Assembly (NCBI GenBank): GCA_026129905.1
Contig: JAHCHE010000008.1
Location: 124,001-188,000, forward strand
Direction of reading: 5' to 3'
DNA: 64,000 bases
From: Bryobacteraceae bacterium
Lineage (GTDB): Bacteria; Acidobacteriota; Terriglobia; Bryobacterales; Bryobacteraceae
Of this stretch, positions 17,988-26,103 are shown piece by piece. Every line of letters begins with the position of its first letter. Within the stretch, counting starts at the first letter, position 1. The position numbers and the translations under genes are program-made. The notes below the pieces were generated by a model that saw only the letters and a program-made list of their open reading frames with translations, did not search any database and had not been told where the DNA came from.

Positions 17988-18057
17988 TCCCCACGCGCGC
18001 GTGCTGCGACTCCTTCGGCGCGCGGTAGCGCACCGCGAGGTGGGGCGTCTCCAGCCC
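17924..18057. repeat. Repeat copy A: Ldh_2 3' end plus start of convergent-gene remnant
   Basis: The last codons of the megasynthase and the following 70 bases recur at 22547-22680, with 'GCTGCTGAAGCACGCGGC' and 'GACGTTATCGAA' shared. After 18057 the match stops. Copy A is the functional 3' end of the Ldh_2 domain plus about 60 bases of the 3' end of a minus-strand gene. Confidence 0.8.
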
Positions 18058-18083
18058 ACGCCTGCACGGTAGACTGTAGGCAT

Positions 18084-18314
18084 ATGCCGCTTTCTGAGCG
18101 CATCGTCGTGGACCCCGAGATCCTGGCCGGCAAACCAGTGATCCGAGGGACGCGTCTCGCGGTCGAGTTCATCCTGGAGCTGTTGGCGGCCGGCCAGACC
18201 GAACAGGATCTCTTGACGAACTATCCTGGACTGACGCGAGAGGACATCCTCGCCTGCTTGGCGTATGCCAGCTACCTCGCACACGCGTACAGGACCTATC
18301 CGATTCCAGCCTGA
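18084..18314 (+). CDS. DUF433-family small protein (orphan antitoxin-like)
   Basis: 76 residues. 'RIVVDPEILAGKPVIRGTRLAVEFILELLAAG' followed by 'LLTNYPGLTREDILACLAYA' is the DUF433 signature, a short winged-helix-like protein usually encoded just before a PIN-like DUF5615 toxin. No such partner follows: downstream is repeat copy B. It sits between repeat copies A and B, so it probably arrived or was left behind in the rearrangement that made them. The toxin-antitoxin role is known for some family members only and is an inference here. Confidence 0.85.
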   Translation: MPLSERIVVDPEILAGKPVIRGTRLAVEFILELLAAGQTEQDLLTNYPGLTREDILACLAYASYLAHAYRTYPIPA

Positions 18315-18337
18315 TCAAAGGCAGGGCCGAGCGGCCA

Positions 18338-18542
18338 GCTCGACGTTATCGAAGCTCCCTGATATCTACGCCCGCGCGTGCTGCGATTCCTTCGGAGCGC
18401 GGTAGCGCACTGCGAGGTGAGGCGTCTCCAGCCGCTTGTGTCCATCCAGGCGCGAGGTCAGGCACGCCTCCAGCACGCCGCTGACGATCAGCGTCCGCTC
18501 CACCAGGTACGGCGCGCGGCCCGTGATGAACATCTCTTCGAT
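18338..18542 (-). pseudogene. Repeat copy B: remnant of a convergent gene, C-terminal end (Gfo/Idh-like)
   Basis: On the minus strand it encodes about 60 residues containing 'IEEMFITGRAPYLVERTL' and 'LDGHKRLETPHLAVRYRA', almost the same peptide as copy C. The style ('PVERTL...G.LEA...SR..G.KRL.TPHL') resembles the C-terminus of Gfo/Idh/MocA-type oxidoreductases; I am not certain. At its left edge it keeps the last few codons of an Ldh_2 gene (CGACGTTATCGAA), so the two genes once converged. Confidence 0.55.
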
Positions 18543-18938
18543 CTTGCTCACCAGGCACGCCGAGTAAGTCACGTTCGGCACGGGCAGCTGCTTTATTGAG
18601 CGGATCGACCTTTAGGGGGATCTAAGGGGGATCGCCAGACACTCGAACGCCTCAGCTTGTGATCGTCGTTCCGGACACCGGCTCCGCCGAGCGCGCTTGC
18701 GTGAATCAGCGAGGCTCCATGGGGAGAGCCTCATGGCTCGCCCGCGAGAATTCTCCGATTGGTCGAGAAGGGTAGTTCTTGAGGTGCCGCAACCGTTGCT
18801 GTATGAACTCGCTGCACAGCTGGGGATCCGCCATCGTGCGGCTCTTGGGAAGTGTTGTTCCGGCCTGCAGCCTAAGCACACGGAGAGGGAATTTTGCGTT
18901 CACAAGCGGCCTTAGGATGACATCGGTTCCGCGAAAAA
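18543..18938. other. Intergenic stretch, no supported gene
   Basis: No recognisable gene. A plus-strand frame from ATG 18733 to 18915 ('MARPREFSDWSRRVVLEV...') is 60 codons long and matches nothing I know. The stretch looks like degenerate sequence within the island. Confidence 0.5.
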
Positions 18939-19172
18939 CTACGTTTTCCGGAAATCGCTGGCAGTAAGAGCCCGAGCCTCACTCCGCTGAAGCCATGAAC
19001 GGATATCGGCTTCGCGGAAACGCCATTGTCTTCCAACCTTAAAACCGGGCAAATAGAGGGACTCCGCCCAAAGGCAGACAGTTCGAGACGACATGCCTAG
19101 CCAGCGGGCCACTTCAGCAGTGGAAAGCAAATGCCGAGGGAGAGAACGGCTAACGCTCAAGGGCTTTTCCAT
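18939..19172 (-). CDS. Excisionase/MerR-like helix-turn-helix protein
   Basis: 77 residues. 'HLLSTAEVARWLGMSSRTVCLWAESLYLPGFKVGRQWRFREADIRSWL' is the HTH_17 fold: a helix-turn-helix, the wing 'KVGRQWRF' and the terminal 'DI..WL'. Such proteins act as excisionases or small regulators. There is no integrase gene nearby, so whether it belongs to a lost mobile element is unknown. The shared position in the low-GC island supports a foreign origin. Confidence 0.75.
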   Translation of the reverse strand: MEKPLSVSRSLPRHLLSTAEVARWLGMSSRTVCLWAESLYLPGFKVGRQWRFREADIRSWLQRSEARALTASDFRKT

Positions 19173-19664
19173 ATAGTAAATCTCCGATCACAAATTATAT
19201 AACAAGAATCAGGCCCTGATCTCCTGGTTATCGGGCGTGGACGGAGATCCCTCAGGAAAAACGAAAACGGCTTAGCTGAATAGCTGATCTCCTCGCCAGG
19301 ATGAGTCCCTGTCTGCTCAACAGCCAGATTAAATCCTGACCGTTGCGGGATCAGCTATTCCTCTTCGGGGAGTGATTTCAGACTCGGGGCGGCTGCCGCC
19401 GCCCCCGCCATTCCAGCGCTTGAGTCGGCGCTCGGGTTCCATTCATGGAGAGCCCCATCCTCCGCCCAAGTGCCTCCATTGTAGTCGAGACCAAAACCAT
19501 CATTCTGGCCGGAAAGCGGTAAATTCCGGGGCTCGGGGGCAGGCCCCCAATTCAGAGACGTGGTCCTTCCTTATTCCTCGTCAAGCCCGCCCACAGATTC
19601 TGCTACAGAGCCAGATTCTCACCTTGACCGTTCTTGCGCCTGCCGCGACAGTTAGGCTATCATT
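19173..19664. other. Non-coding stretch of about 490 bases
   Basis: No gene is supported. Several near-repeats of 'GATCTCCTnG' and 'AGCTGAATAGCTGATC' occur between 19217 and 19300, but no clear array. A 98-codon plus-strand frame (19372-19668) is proline-rich with no homology and is probably chance. Confidence 0.5.
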
Positions 19665-20093
19665 TTGAACGTGACGAGCCTCACGGACTTCCGACGAACC
19701 AAAGTGCGAATCTTTGCGCTTGTCTCTCTGCTTGCAGGCCTTAGCTGCTTTCATTGGGAGGCGACCGTTGGCGAACGGGACTTTGAGCGAGCAGCTGTCG
19801 AATGTATCGTAGCCTTACACAAAGCTGAGGCCGAATTCTACTCGCGGTTCGGGCGCTACGCCTCGCAGGAGGAGATCGCGAACGGAGCGCTGCTCACGTC
19901 CGGCGACGAGGTATGCCGGTCCAGTTTCTACACGTTTTCGGTCGAGGGCGATCTCAACGCCTACGCGATTACCGCGACGCCGAACCATGCGGCGAATAGG
20001 ACGTTGTCTTCCGATCAGACGCTTCAGATCCGGCACATCTATACCCCCGGTCCTCGGGGTGCTCAGCCTGCTAAAGCCCCGGGACGCGAGTAG
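19665..20093 (+). CDS. Exported pseudopilin-like protein of unknown role
   Basis: 142 residues. A hydrophobic segment 'VRIFALVSLLAGLSCF' near residues 13-28 is a signal or anchor sequence. The rest ('AVECIVALHKAEAEFYSRFGRYAS' then 'FYTFSVEGDLNAYAITATPN' and 'DQTLQIRH') has the layout of the soluble head of type IV pilin-like proteins seen in Acidobacteria, but it lacks a canonical prepilin cleavage motif. Start is TTG 19665 or GTG 19671. No pilus genes are adjacent. Confidence 0.55.
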   Translation: MNVTSLTDFRRTKVRIFALVSLLAGLSCFHWEATVGERDFERAAVECIVALHKAEAEFYSRFGRYASQEEIANGALLTSGDEVCRSSFYTFSVEGDLNAYAITATPNHAANRTLSSDQTLQIRHIYTPGPRGAQPAKAPGRE

Positions 20094-20216
20094 GCCAGTC
20101 AGTCGCTGAAGCTCCGCTTGTCCCGAACCTCACATGCTTTCGAATTGCTAAGACCGTGGTTACTCTCTGTACGTGACTATGAATTCTTCTGAATTCTTCT
20201 GAATATGCCCGTTCAT

Positions 20217-20972
20217 TCACTTGCCTGTCTGCAGAAGCCGAAATCGGCTTCTGCTATGCAGCAGCAGCTCTCTGATCTGCTGCTGGTCAGCTCTAAGCCG
20301 CAGTAACTGCTGACGAGCACTAGCCAGGTCCTGCTCATCGATCATCGAGTCTGTCCGGCGAAGTTCAATCAAGAGGCGGCTGTTCGCGCTCCGCATTCCG
20401 TTTGCAAGAAACCCTCTCGCTTGAGTTCCGTCCTCGAGCATCAGATCCATCGCAGTAATCCGCGCAATGGCCATTCGAATAGCGCTCCGCAGCTCCCCAT
20501 CCGGCCGAGTATCGATCTCATCAATTAACGCAAGGAGACGCTCGGTCTGCAGTTCCCTGCCAGCACGCACCTCTTCCATGATCGCGGTATCTTCAGGGAG
20601 GCCCTCCATCGTTCCGTCCTCGAAGACCGTACAGGCAAGCCTGAATGTCTGTACTTCTTCCTCAATATTAGCCTGAGCGGGATCAATGAAGACAGTAGTT
20701 CGATAGCTGGCGCCACTCTGGACACCCGAGTGGGGAAGAAAGAATTCCTCTAGTAGAAGTGGTGCGTTCTTGAATCTCATGCAGATCCCCACCACAGTTT
20801 TGTTTGACTGATTCACCCATTCGATTTCTAAGGCATCAGGTTTCACGGGGGTCACAGTCACTTTCCGGATGACGACGGACCGCTGTTGGGAAAACAACAA
20901 GGCGTCTCCCGACTGTCCCGGATCCAGAGAAGCCACGAGTGCCAGCACGATGACACGCCAAATCGATCTCAT
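20217..20972 (-). CDS. Secreted protein of unknown function
   Basis: About 251 residues from ATG 20972, chosen because a strong Shine-Dalgarno (AAAGGAGG, minus strand, 20981-20988) sits at the right distance and a signal peptide 'MRSIWRVIVLALVASLD' follows. The N-terminal half is beta-rich ('VIRKVTVTPVKPDALEIEWVN...'), the C-terminal half is helical with a Gln/Arg/Leu-rich coiled coil ending in 'QLLRLRADQQQIRELLL'. The Shine-Dalgarno overlaps the stop of the upstream gene, so the two form an operon. I do not recognise the family. Confidence 0.7.
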   Translation of the reverse strand: MRSIWRVIVLALVASLDPGQSGDALLFSQQRSVVIRKVTVTPVKPDALEIEWVNQSNKTVVGICMRFKNAPLLLEEFFLPHSGVQSGASYRTTVFIDPAQANIEEEVQTFRLACTVFEDGTMEGLPEDTAIMEEVRAGRELQTERLLALIDEIDTRPDGELRSAIRMAIARITAMDLMLEDGTQARGFLANGMRSANSRLLIELRRTDSMIDEQDLASARQQLLRLRADQQQIRELLLHSRSRFRLLQTGK

Positions 20973-20986
20973 GCCAAATACCTCCT

Positions 20987-22151
20987 TTAGAGCCCACTTG
21001 TCGTGATCAGAATCACATCCCAAAGACGAATACTTGCTTTGCCTTCAGAGTGGCTATTGCGAATCACCTTCCCTCGGTACCGAAACCTGTTTCCGAACTC
21101 ATCTTCGTGCCTTGATTCGTTGTACGTCAGAAAAATACCTTCAACGCCAAAGTCCGACAACGGATGCAGTTCGGAGCGAGCCGAAACCCCGTCATGATCT
21201 AGATCTTGCCAGAGTCGAAGATCCGCGTAGATTGCGTCTCGTTTATCAATAACACCGTTTCCGTCGCCTCCGTTTTTGACTTCGTCGAACACGGCAAGAG
21301 CGGCAAATCCATTGCGAGCCCGACCATCGATAGGCCGCGGCCAAGGACTCGCTGTTCCAAAGAGTTCAGTTCCATTGTCGATTCGTCCATTGCGGTTACG
21401 GTCCAGGACAAGCCATGCGTTGGTCGATCCCCTCATGGGCCATGAGACAACATCCAGCTTACCGTCGTCGCCTATGTCGAAACGAACACCATCTGCGGCG
21501 CCGCCGAGCGCGAATCCGCTATTATCAACATCCAGGAGAAGCGGGCATGGATCACAGCAACAACTACCCATGGCGGTGAGGCCGGTCGGGCAACCGCCGG
21601 GATACGTGCAGGTGTCAACGCCGCAGCTCGGGGTATAACCGCCACAGTCGCCGGGGTTGCACACCTGCGGACAAGAACTGCCCACACAGGTGTGGTTCTG
21701 AACAGCCGTACGGAAGACGCCGTTTCCAGAACATACTATATTCAATCCTGTTCCTGTGTATGGATAAGGACATGGATGCGTACCTGAGGTGAAGTCTGCT
21801 CGGGCATCTTGTACAGTCTGCGACCAGTAGTTCGGTGAGTGCACAGGCTGGTCAAAGTATGCCCAGCATGACACACTGTCCTGTAGAGCGCAGGTGAAGT
21901 TCGCCTTGCACTCTCCGTGGCCGAAATTCCCCTGCACGGAACTCGCCCCCGTCCGGCCACCTGACAGTCCAAAGAGTTTGTTTCAGGTTACTGAAGTAGG
22001 CATTTACAGGATCAAAGATGCAGTTTCCGAATGTGCTCTGAGGATTTGTGCTAGAGGGAGTGCATGACTGAGCATAAATAGCACAAGCAGATATACTCAG
22101 TGTCGACCATAGCACCACCATCTTCCGATGGATTCCTCGTACTATACACAT
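20987..22151 (-). pseudogene. Secreted EF-hand-like calcium-binding protein, interrupted by a frameshift
   Basis: Transcribed right to left. From ATG 22151 (Shine-Dalgarno AAAGGAG upstream) a signal peptide ('VVLWSTLSISACAIYAQS') and about 55 residues read to 'NLKQTLWTV'. The rest continues in another frame: 'GLSGGRTGASSVQGN', a Cys-rich stretch, then Asp-rich loops 'LLLDVDNSGFAL', 'LVLDRNRNGRIDNGTELFG', 'NGVIDKRDAIYADLRLW' and 'DLDHDGVSARSEL'. This is the secreted Asp-loop family common in Acidobacteria and myxobacteria. The switch lies between about 21960 and 21990, where the second frame opens just after a stop. One indel or a sequencing error explains it. Confidence 0.65.
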
Positions 22152-22157
22152 CTTCAC

Positions 22158-22546
22158 TCCTTTCAGTTGTAGATATCCATTGACCGTGCTCTAGTGCATG
22201 CGTCGGCTAGTTGTCATTTAGCTCTTTCGGGAGCCGCACCGATGCTCTCCGATCCCTGTTGTCAGTTCCGGGAGCCGCGGTCCGCCGTTCAATAGGCGCT
22301 GATCATTTAGGGCCAATCGAGTTCTCACAGATATTATAGACAGAGTACACTCGATTTTCCATGCCGCAATTGCCGTGTATGCGGAAAATAGCTTTAACTA
22401 TATGAGTCGAGAAGGAAAGAAAACACCTTGCAAGTATGGGCGTTCATTGCCTGGCTAATTCTTAGGCGGAGCAGACTGGATACTGGATAACTGGATATTA
22501 GCTGGTACAAAACGAGCTATGGCGAGATCGGACGGAGGGCGGTGGT
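22158..22546. other. AT-richer non-coding stretch
   Basis: No gene or recognisable RNA. The phrase 'GGGAGCCGC' occurs twice (near 22230 and 22268). Base composition is clearly lower in GC than the flanking operons, as for the rest of the island. Confidence 0.5.
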
Positions 22547-22789
22547 GCTGCTGAAGCACGCGGCTTCCGCGGGGCTGAGCGCCCGGATCGACGTTATCGA
22601 AGTCCCCTGATCTACGCCCGCGCGTGCTGCGATTCCTTCGGCGCGCGGTAGCGCACTGCGAGGTGAGGCGTCTCCAGCCGCTTGTGTCCGTCCAGGCGCG
22701 AGGTCAGGCACGCCTCCAGCGCGCCGCTGACGATCAGCGTCCGCTCCACCGGGTACGGCGCGCGGCCCGTGATGAACATCTCTTCGATC
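22547..22789 (-). pseudogene. Repeat copy C: 3' end of a second Ldh_2 gene joined to the convergent-gene remnant
   Basis: On the plus strand 22547-22609 encodes the final 20 residues of an Ldh_2 paralogue ('KHAASAGLSARIDVIE' then stop), nearly identical to the end of the megasynthase. On the minus strand 22612-22789 encodes the same C-terminal peptide as copy B ('ERTLIVSGALEACLTSRLDG'). It is the most complete of the three copies. Past 22789 the sequence becomes unrelated and leads into the rapZ 3' flank. Confidence 0.7.
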
Positions 22790-22873
22790 CGTGGCCTGCG
22801 GTGGCCCGCCTGGCGGGACTGGGAGCCGCGCAGCCTGCGAAGCTGCCCCCCCACAGGATTTGTCATCCGGGCC

Positions 22874-23764
22874 TTATACCGGCTTCGCCAGGTCCCGATG
22901 CGTCGTTTTCGCCCGGTAGCCCGCGCGGGTGAGCCGGCGCTGAATCTCGTCGGCGATCATCACCGACCGGTGGTGGCCGCCCGTGCAGCCGAAAGCGATG
23001 GTGAGATAGCTCTTTCCTTCGCGCACGTAATGCGGCAGCAGGTAAACCAACAGGTCCGAGATGCGGTTAACGAATTCCGTGGTCTGCTCGAAGGAGCGGA
23101 TATAGCGCGCCACCTTCGGGTGCCGCCCCGAAAGTTTCCGGAACGCGGGATTGTAGTTCGGATTGGGGAGAAACCGGACGTCGAAGACCAGGTCGCTGTC
23201 CGGCGGAACGCCGTGGCGGAAACCGAAGCTGGTGACGTAGACCATGATCTTGGATTCCTCGCCGCCGCCCTGGAACGTGCGGTTGATGAACTCGCGCAGG
23301 TCGTGAACGTTGAACTTCGACGTGTTGACGATATGGTCTGCCAACCTACGGATGGGCTCGAGCTGCTCGCGCTCGATGCGGATGCTGCGCAGCACGGAGC
23401 GGCTTTTCCCGAGCGGGTGGGGGCGGCGGGTCTCGCTGAAGCGCCGCACAAGCGAGTTGTCGTCGGCGTCCAGAAACAGCAGCGTGGTGTGGATGGTCCG
23501 CTTCAGCTTCGCGTAGATCTGCGCGAACCGCTCGAAGCCTTCTCCGCTCCGGACGTCCACCACCAGCGCCGCTTGATTGACGTAGGGGGAGTCCTTGGTA
23601 AGCTCCGCGAGCGTCGGTATGAGGTCGACCGGGAGGTTATCGACGGCGTAATAGCCAAGGTCTTCCAGGCACTTAAGAACGGTGCCCTTGCCGGAGCCGC
23701 TCAGCCCCGTGATGATCACGAGTTCGGGTTGCGGCTTTGCGCCGGCAGCCTTCTTGCGCGTCAT
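22874..23764 (-). CDS. rapZ: RNase adapter RapZ / YvcJ-type nucleotide-binding protein
   Basis: 296 residues, the usual length. P-loop 'ITGLSGSGKGTVLKCLEDLGYYAVDNLP' near residues 18-45 and the family motif 'AFGCTGGHHRSVMIADEI' near 265. RapZ binds nucleotides and, in enterobacteria, guides RNase E to the GlmZ sRNA controlling amino-sugar synthesis; whether that role exists here is unknown. It is the last gene of rpoN-hpf-rapZ, 43 bases after hpf. Confidence 0.94.
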   Translation of the reverse strand: MTRKKAAGAKPQPELVIITGLSGSGKGTVLKCLEDLGYYAVDNLPVDLIPTLAELTKDSPYVNQAALVVDVRSGEGFERFAQIYAKLKRTIHTTLLFLDADDNSLVRRFSETRRPHPLGKSRSVLRSIRIEREQLEPIRRLADHIVNTSKFNVHDLREFINRTFQGGGEESKIMVYVTSFGFRHGVPPDSDLVFDVRFLPNPNYNPAFRKLSGRHPKVARYIRSFEQTTEFVNRISDLLVYLLPHYVREGKSYLTIAFGCTGGHHRSVMIADEIQRRLTRAGYRAKTTHRDLAKPV

Positions 23765-23807
23765 TCCTTATCAGTGACGTTGGATACCGGTGGGCGGGAT
23801 ACGGGAA

Positions 23808-24362
23808 TCAGGCTTCCACCAGGTCGAAATTGCCGTCCCGGCGCCGCACCAACACCGACAGCCGGTCGGTCTCGGCGTCGCGATAGACGACGTAGTCGCG
23901 CCCGTCCTCGATGCGGAGGAGCGCTTCGTCGAGCGTCATGGGTTTCTGCTTGGAGTGGCTGTTGACCCGATAGACGCTCCTCTCGGCCGGCGCCTCGGCT
24001 TCGGCTTCCGCGGCTTCGCTCTCGGGTCCGCCGCCGGGCTGCGACCGCAGCGACATCTCGGGGCCCCGCTTCGTGTCGCGCCACTTGGTGCGGAGCTTGC
24101 GGACCTGCTTTTCGAGCTTGTCGACCGCGGTGGTGACCGCGGAGAGCAGATCGGCGGAATCGCCGACGCCGACGAGCGGATGATCGTGAAAGTTGATGGT
24201 GATCTCCGCCCGATGGAGATGACGTTCCGAATTTAAGATGACGTGCGCCTCGCGTTCATCCCTGCCATCGACCAGTTTGCCTAGCTTCGCGAGCTTCGCT
24301 TCCAGTTTCTTGCGTTGCGCGGGGAGCAGTATGTCCAGCTTGCCCTTGTAGGTGACTTTCAT
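23808..24362 (-). CDS. hpf: Ribosome hibernation promoting factor, long form
   Basis: 184 residues. The N-terminal S30AE domain ('MKVTYKGKLDILLPAQRKKL' to about 105, with 'AHVILNSERHLHRAEITINF') binds the 30S decoding region. A variable linker rich in Glu and Ala joins a C-terminal domain ('KPMTLDEALLRIEDGRDYVVYRD') that drives 100S dimer formation in long HPFs. The position right after rpoN matches the conserved rpoN-hpf arrangement. Confidence 0.93.
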   Translation of the reverse strand: MKVTYKGKLDILLPAQRKKLEAKLAKLGKLVDGRDEREAHVILNSERHLHRAEITINFHDHPLVGVGDSADLLSAVTTAVDKLEKQVRKLRTKWRDTKRGPEMSLRSQPGGGPESEAAEAEAEAPAERSVYRVNSHSKQKPMTLDEALLRIEDGRDYVVYRDAETDRLSVLVRRRDGNFDLVEA

Positions 24363-24407
24363 GTTCCCTCCGTGGAATCTTACCGCGGCGGCAGGACGGC
24401 GGCCGTT

Positions 24408-25973
24408 TCAGTCCCGCACTCGACGGTGGTGGGTTGAAGGTATCTTCATATCCTCACGGTACTTGGCCACCGTGCGGCGGGTAACCTGCACTCCTTCATC
24501 TCGGAGTCTCGCTGTTATCTGCTCGTCTGTCAAGGGATGCTTGGTATCCTCGTCCTCGATCATCTTCTTCACCTTGCGCTTGAGTATCAGCAGCGGCGTG
24601 GCGGCGCCGGACGGACCTTGTACGGCTTCGGAGAAAAAGTATCGCAGTTCGAACACGCCCTGCGGGGTGTGGGCGTACTTGTTGGCGACAGCGCGGCTGA
24701 CGGTAGAAGGATGGACGCCGATCTCCTCGGCCACTTCCTTGATCATCATGGGCCGGAGCGAATCGATGCCGCGCTCCAGGAACTCCGTCTGCCGTCCGAT
24801 GATCGCCTGGCAGACTTTGAGGATCGTTTGCTTACGCTGCTCGATGTTCTTGATGAGCTGAAGGGCGGAGGCGTAGCGGTCCTTTACGTAGTCGCGGACT
24901 TCCTTGTCCGGCTCTCCGTCGCGCCGCAGCATGTGCCGGTAGTCCATGTTCAGCCGGAGCTGCGGCAGATCCTCGTCGTTTAGCTGGATGAAGTATTCGT
25001 CGCCTTCCTTGAAAATGTAGACGTCGGGTTCGACGTGCCGCGTCGCGGGCGACGCGTAGCGCAGTCCGGGGCGGGGATCCAGGTGCTGGATGACGTCGAT
25101 GGCGATCTCGATGTGCTCCATGGGGCGGCCCAGCGCCTTGGCCAGTTCCTGTTTCCGGTGCACTTCCAGCAGCCGCAGGTGATCGGAGACGATTTGCCAG
25201 GCGACGCTCCCCTGGGCGTTTCGGCTGGCCAACTGCAGCAGCAGGCATTGTTGGAGGTCGCGCGCGCCCACGCCGGCCGGGTCGAGCGATTGGACCACGG
25301 TCAGCGCCTCGTTCACGGCGTCGAGGGCGTGCTCGCCTGACGCGGCGATTTCCTCGGCGCTCAACGTGACATAGCCGTTTTCGTCGAGGTTGCCGATGAT
25401 GGAATCCGCCGCTTCCCGGACGGCGTCCGCCAGCACCACCAGGCTGAGTTGCTGCTGGAGGTAGTCGGCCAGCGTCACCGGCGCGGAGAGGAATGTCTCG
25501 AATGAGGGTTTGTCCACCTGCTCGGACGCCGGAGACCGGAATCCCGGATCGAGATAGTCGTCGAAGAAGGTGCCGAAATCGATTTCGTTGAATGGGTCGG
25601 CGGCCTCGGGCTCCTTGACCGGCTCGGCCGCGATTACCTCGGCGGCCCCGTCCATGCCCGCTTCGGTCCGCTCGATCGGCGCCTCGACCGCGTCGGATGC
25701 GGCGATCTCCTCGGCCGCGAACACGATGGACTCGTCGGCCGGATGTGGATCGCGTTCCACCTCGAGGGTCGCCTGAATCTCCCCCGGAGTGAGTTCCTCG
25801 CCCGCCGACACTTCTTCCAGCAACGGGTTCTCGGAGATCTCGTTGGCGATCATCTCGCGCAACTCCAACTTGTTCAGTTGGAGCACGGTTACCATTTGCA
25901 CGAGCCCCGGCGTCAGGGTCTGCTTTTGCTGAACCTTGATCTGCAGCCGTGGCGAGAGCTGACTCATCTGCAT
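24408..25973 (-). CDS. rpoN: RNA polymerase sigma-54 factor
   Basis: 521 residues. Region I is the Gln/Leu-rich start 'LSPRLQIKVQQKQTLTPGLV' with 'LELREMIANEISENPLLEE'; region II is acidic (about 60-150); the core-binding region follows; 'HPSTVSRAVANKYAHTPQGV' is the helix-turn-helix for the -12 element; 'VTRRTVAKYRE' is the RpoN box for the -24 element. All parts are present. Start ATG 25973; ATG 25967 is also possible. Confidence 0.96.
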   Translation of the reverse strand: MQMSQLSPRLQIKVQQKQTLTPGLVQMVTVLQLNKLELREMIANEISENPLLEEVSAGEELTPGEIQATLEVERDPHPADESIVFAAEEIAASDAVEAPIERTEAGMDGAAEVIAAEPVKEPEAADPFNEIDFGTFFDDYLDPGFRSPASEQVDKPSFETFLSAPVTLADYLQQQLSLVVLADAVREAADSIIGNLDENGYVTLSAEEIAASGEHALDAVNEALTVVQSLDPAGVGARDLQQCLLLQLASRNAQGSVAWQIVSDHLRLLEVHRKQELAKALGRPMEHIEIAIDVIQHLDPRPGLRYASPATRHVEPDVYIFKEGDEYFIQLNDEDLPQLRLNMDYRHMLRRDGEPDKEVRDYVKDRYASALQLIKNIEQRKQTILKVCQAIIGRQTEFLERGIDSLRPMMIKEVAEEIGVHPSTVSRAVANKYAHTPQGVFELRYFFSEAVQGPSGAATPLLILKRKVKKMIEDEDTKHPLTDEQITARLRDEGVQVTRRTVAKYREDMKIPSTHHRRVRD

Positions 25974-26103
25974 TCATTATAATCGCGCGGCGGCGAGCGG
26001 GCGGCGGGTTCCGGCGGGCTGGGGCGGGGGTTGGCAGCGCCGCGCGCCCGCCGACGAAGACGGCGCCGCCGATGCGCTAAAGTGGTATTTTCACTCGGAG
26101 GAG

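Noticed and set aside
19372-19668. 98-codon plus-strand frame rich in Pro
   Set aside because: No homology, no Shine-Dalgarno, and it ends inside the start of the next real gene.
25978-25983. TATAAT between rpoN and the glycosyltransferase as plus-strand promoter
   Set aside because: No -35 at a suitable distance, and it overlaps the rpoN start on the other strand.
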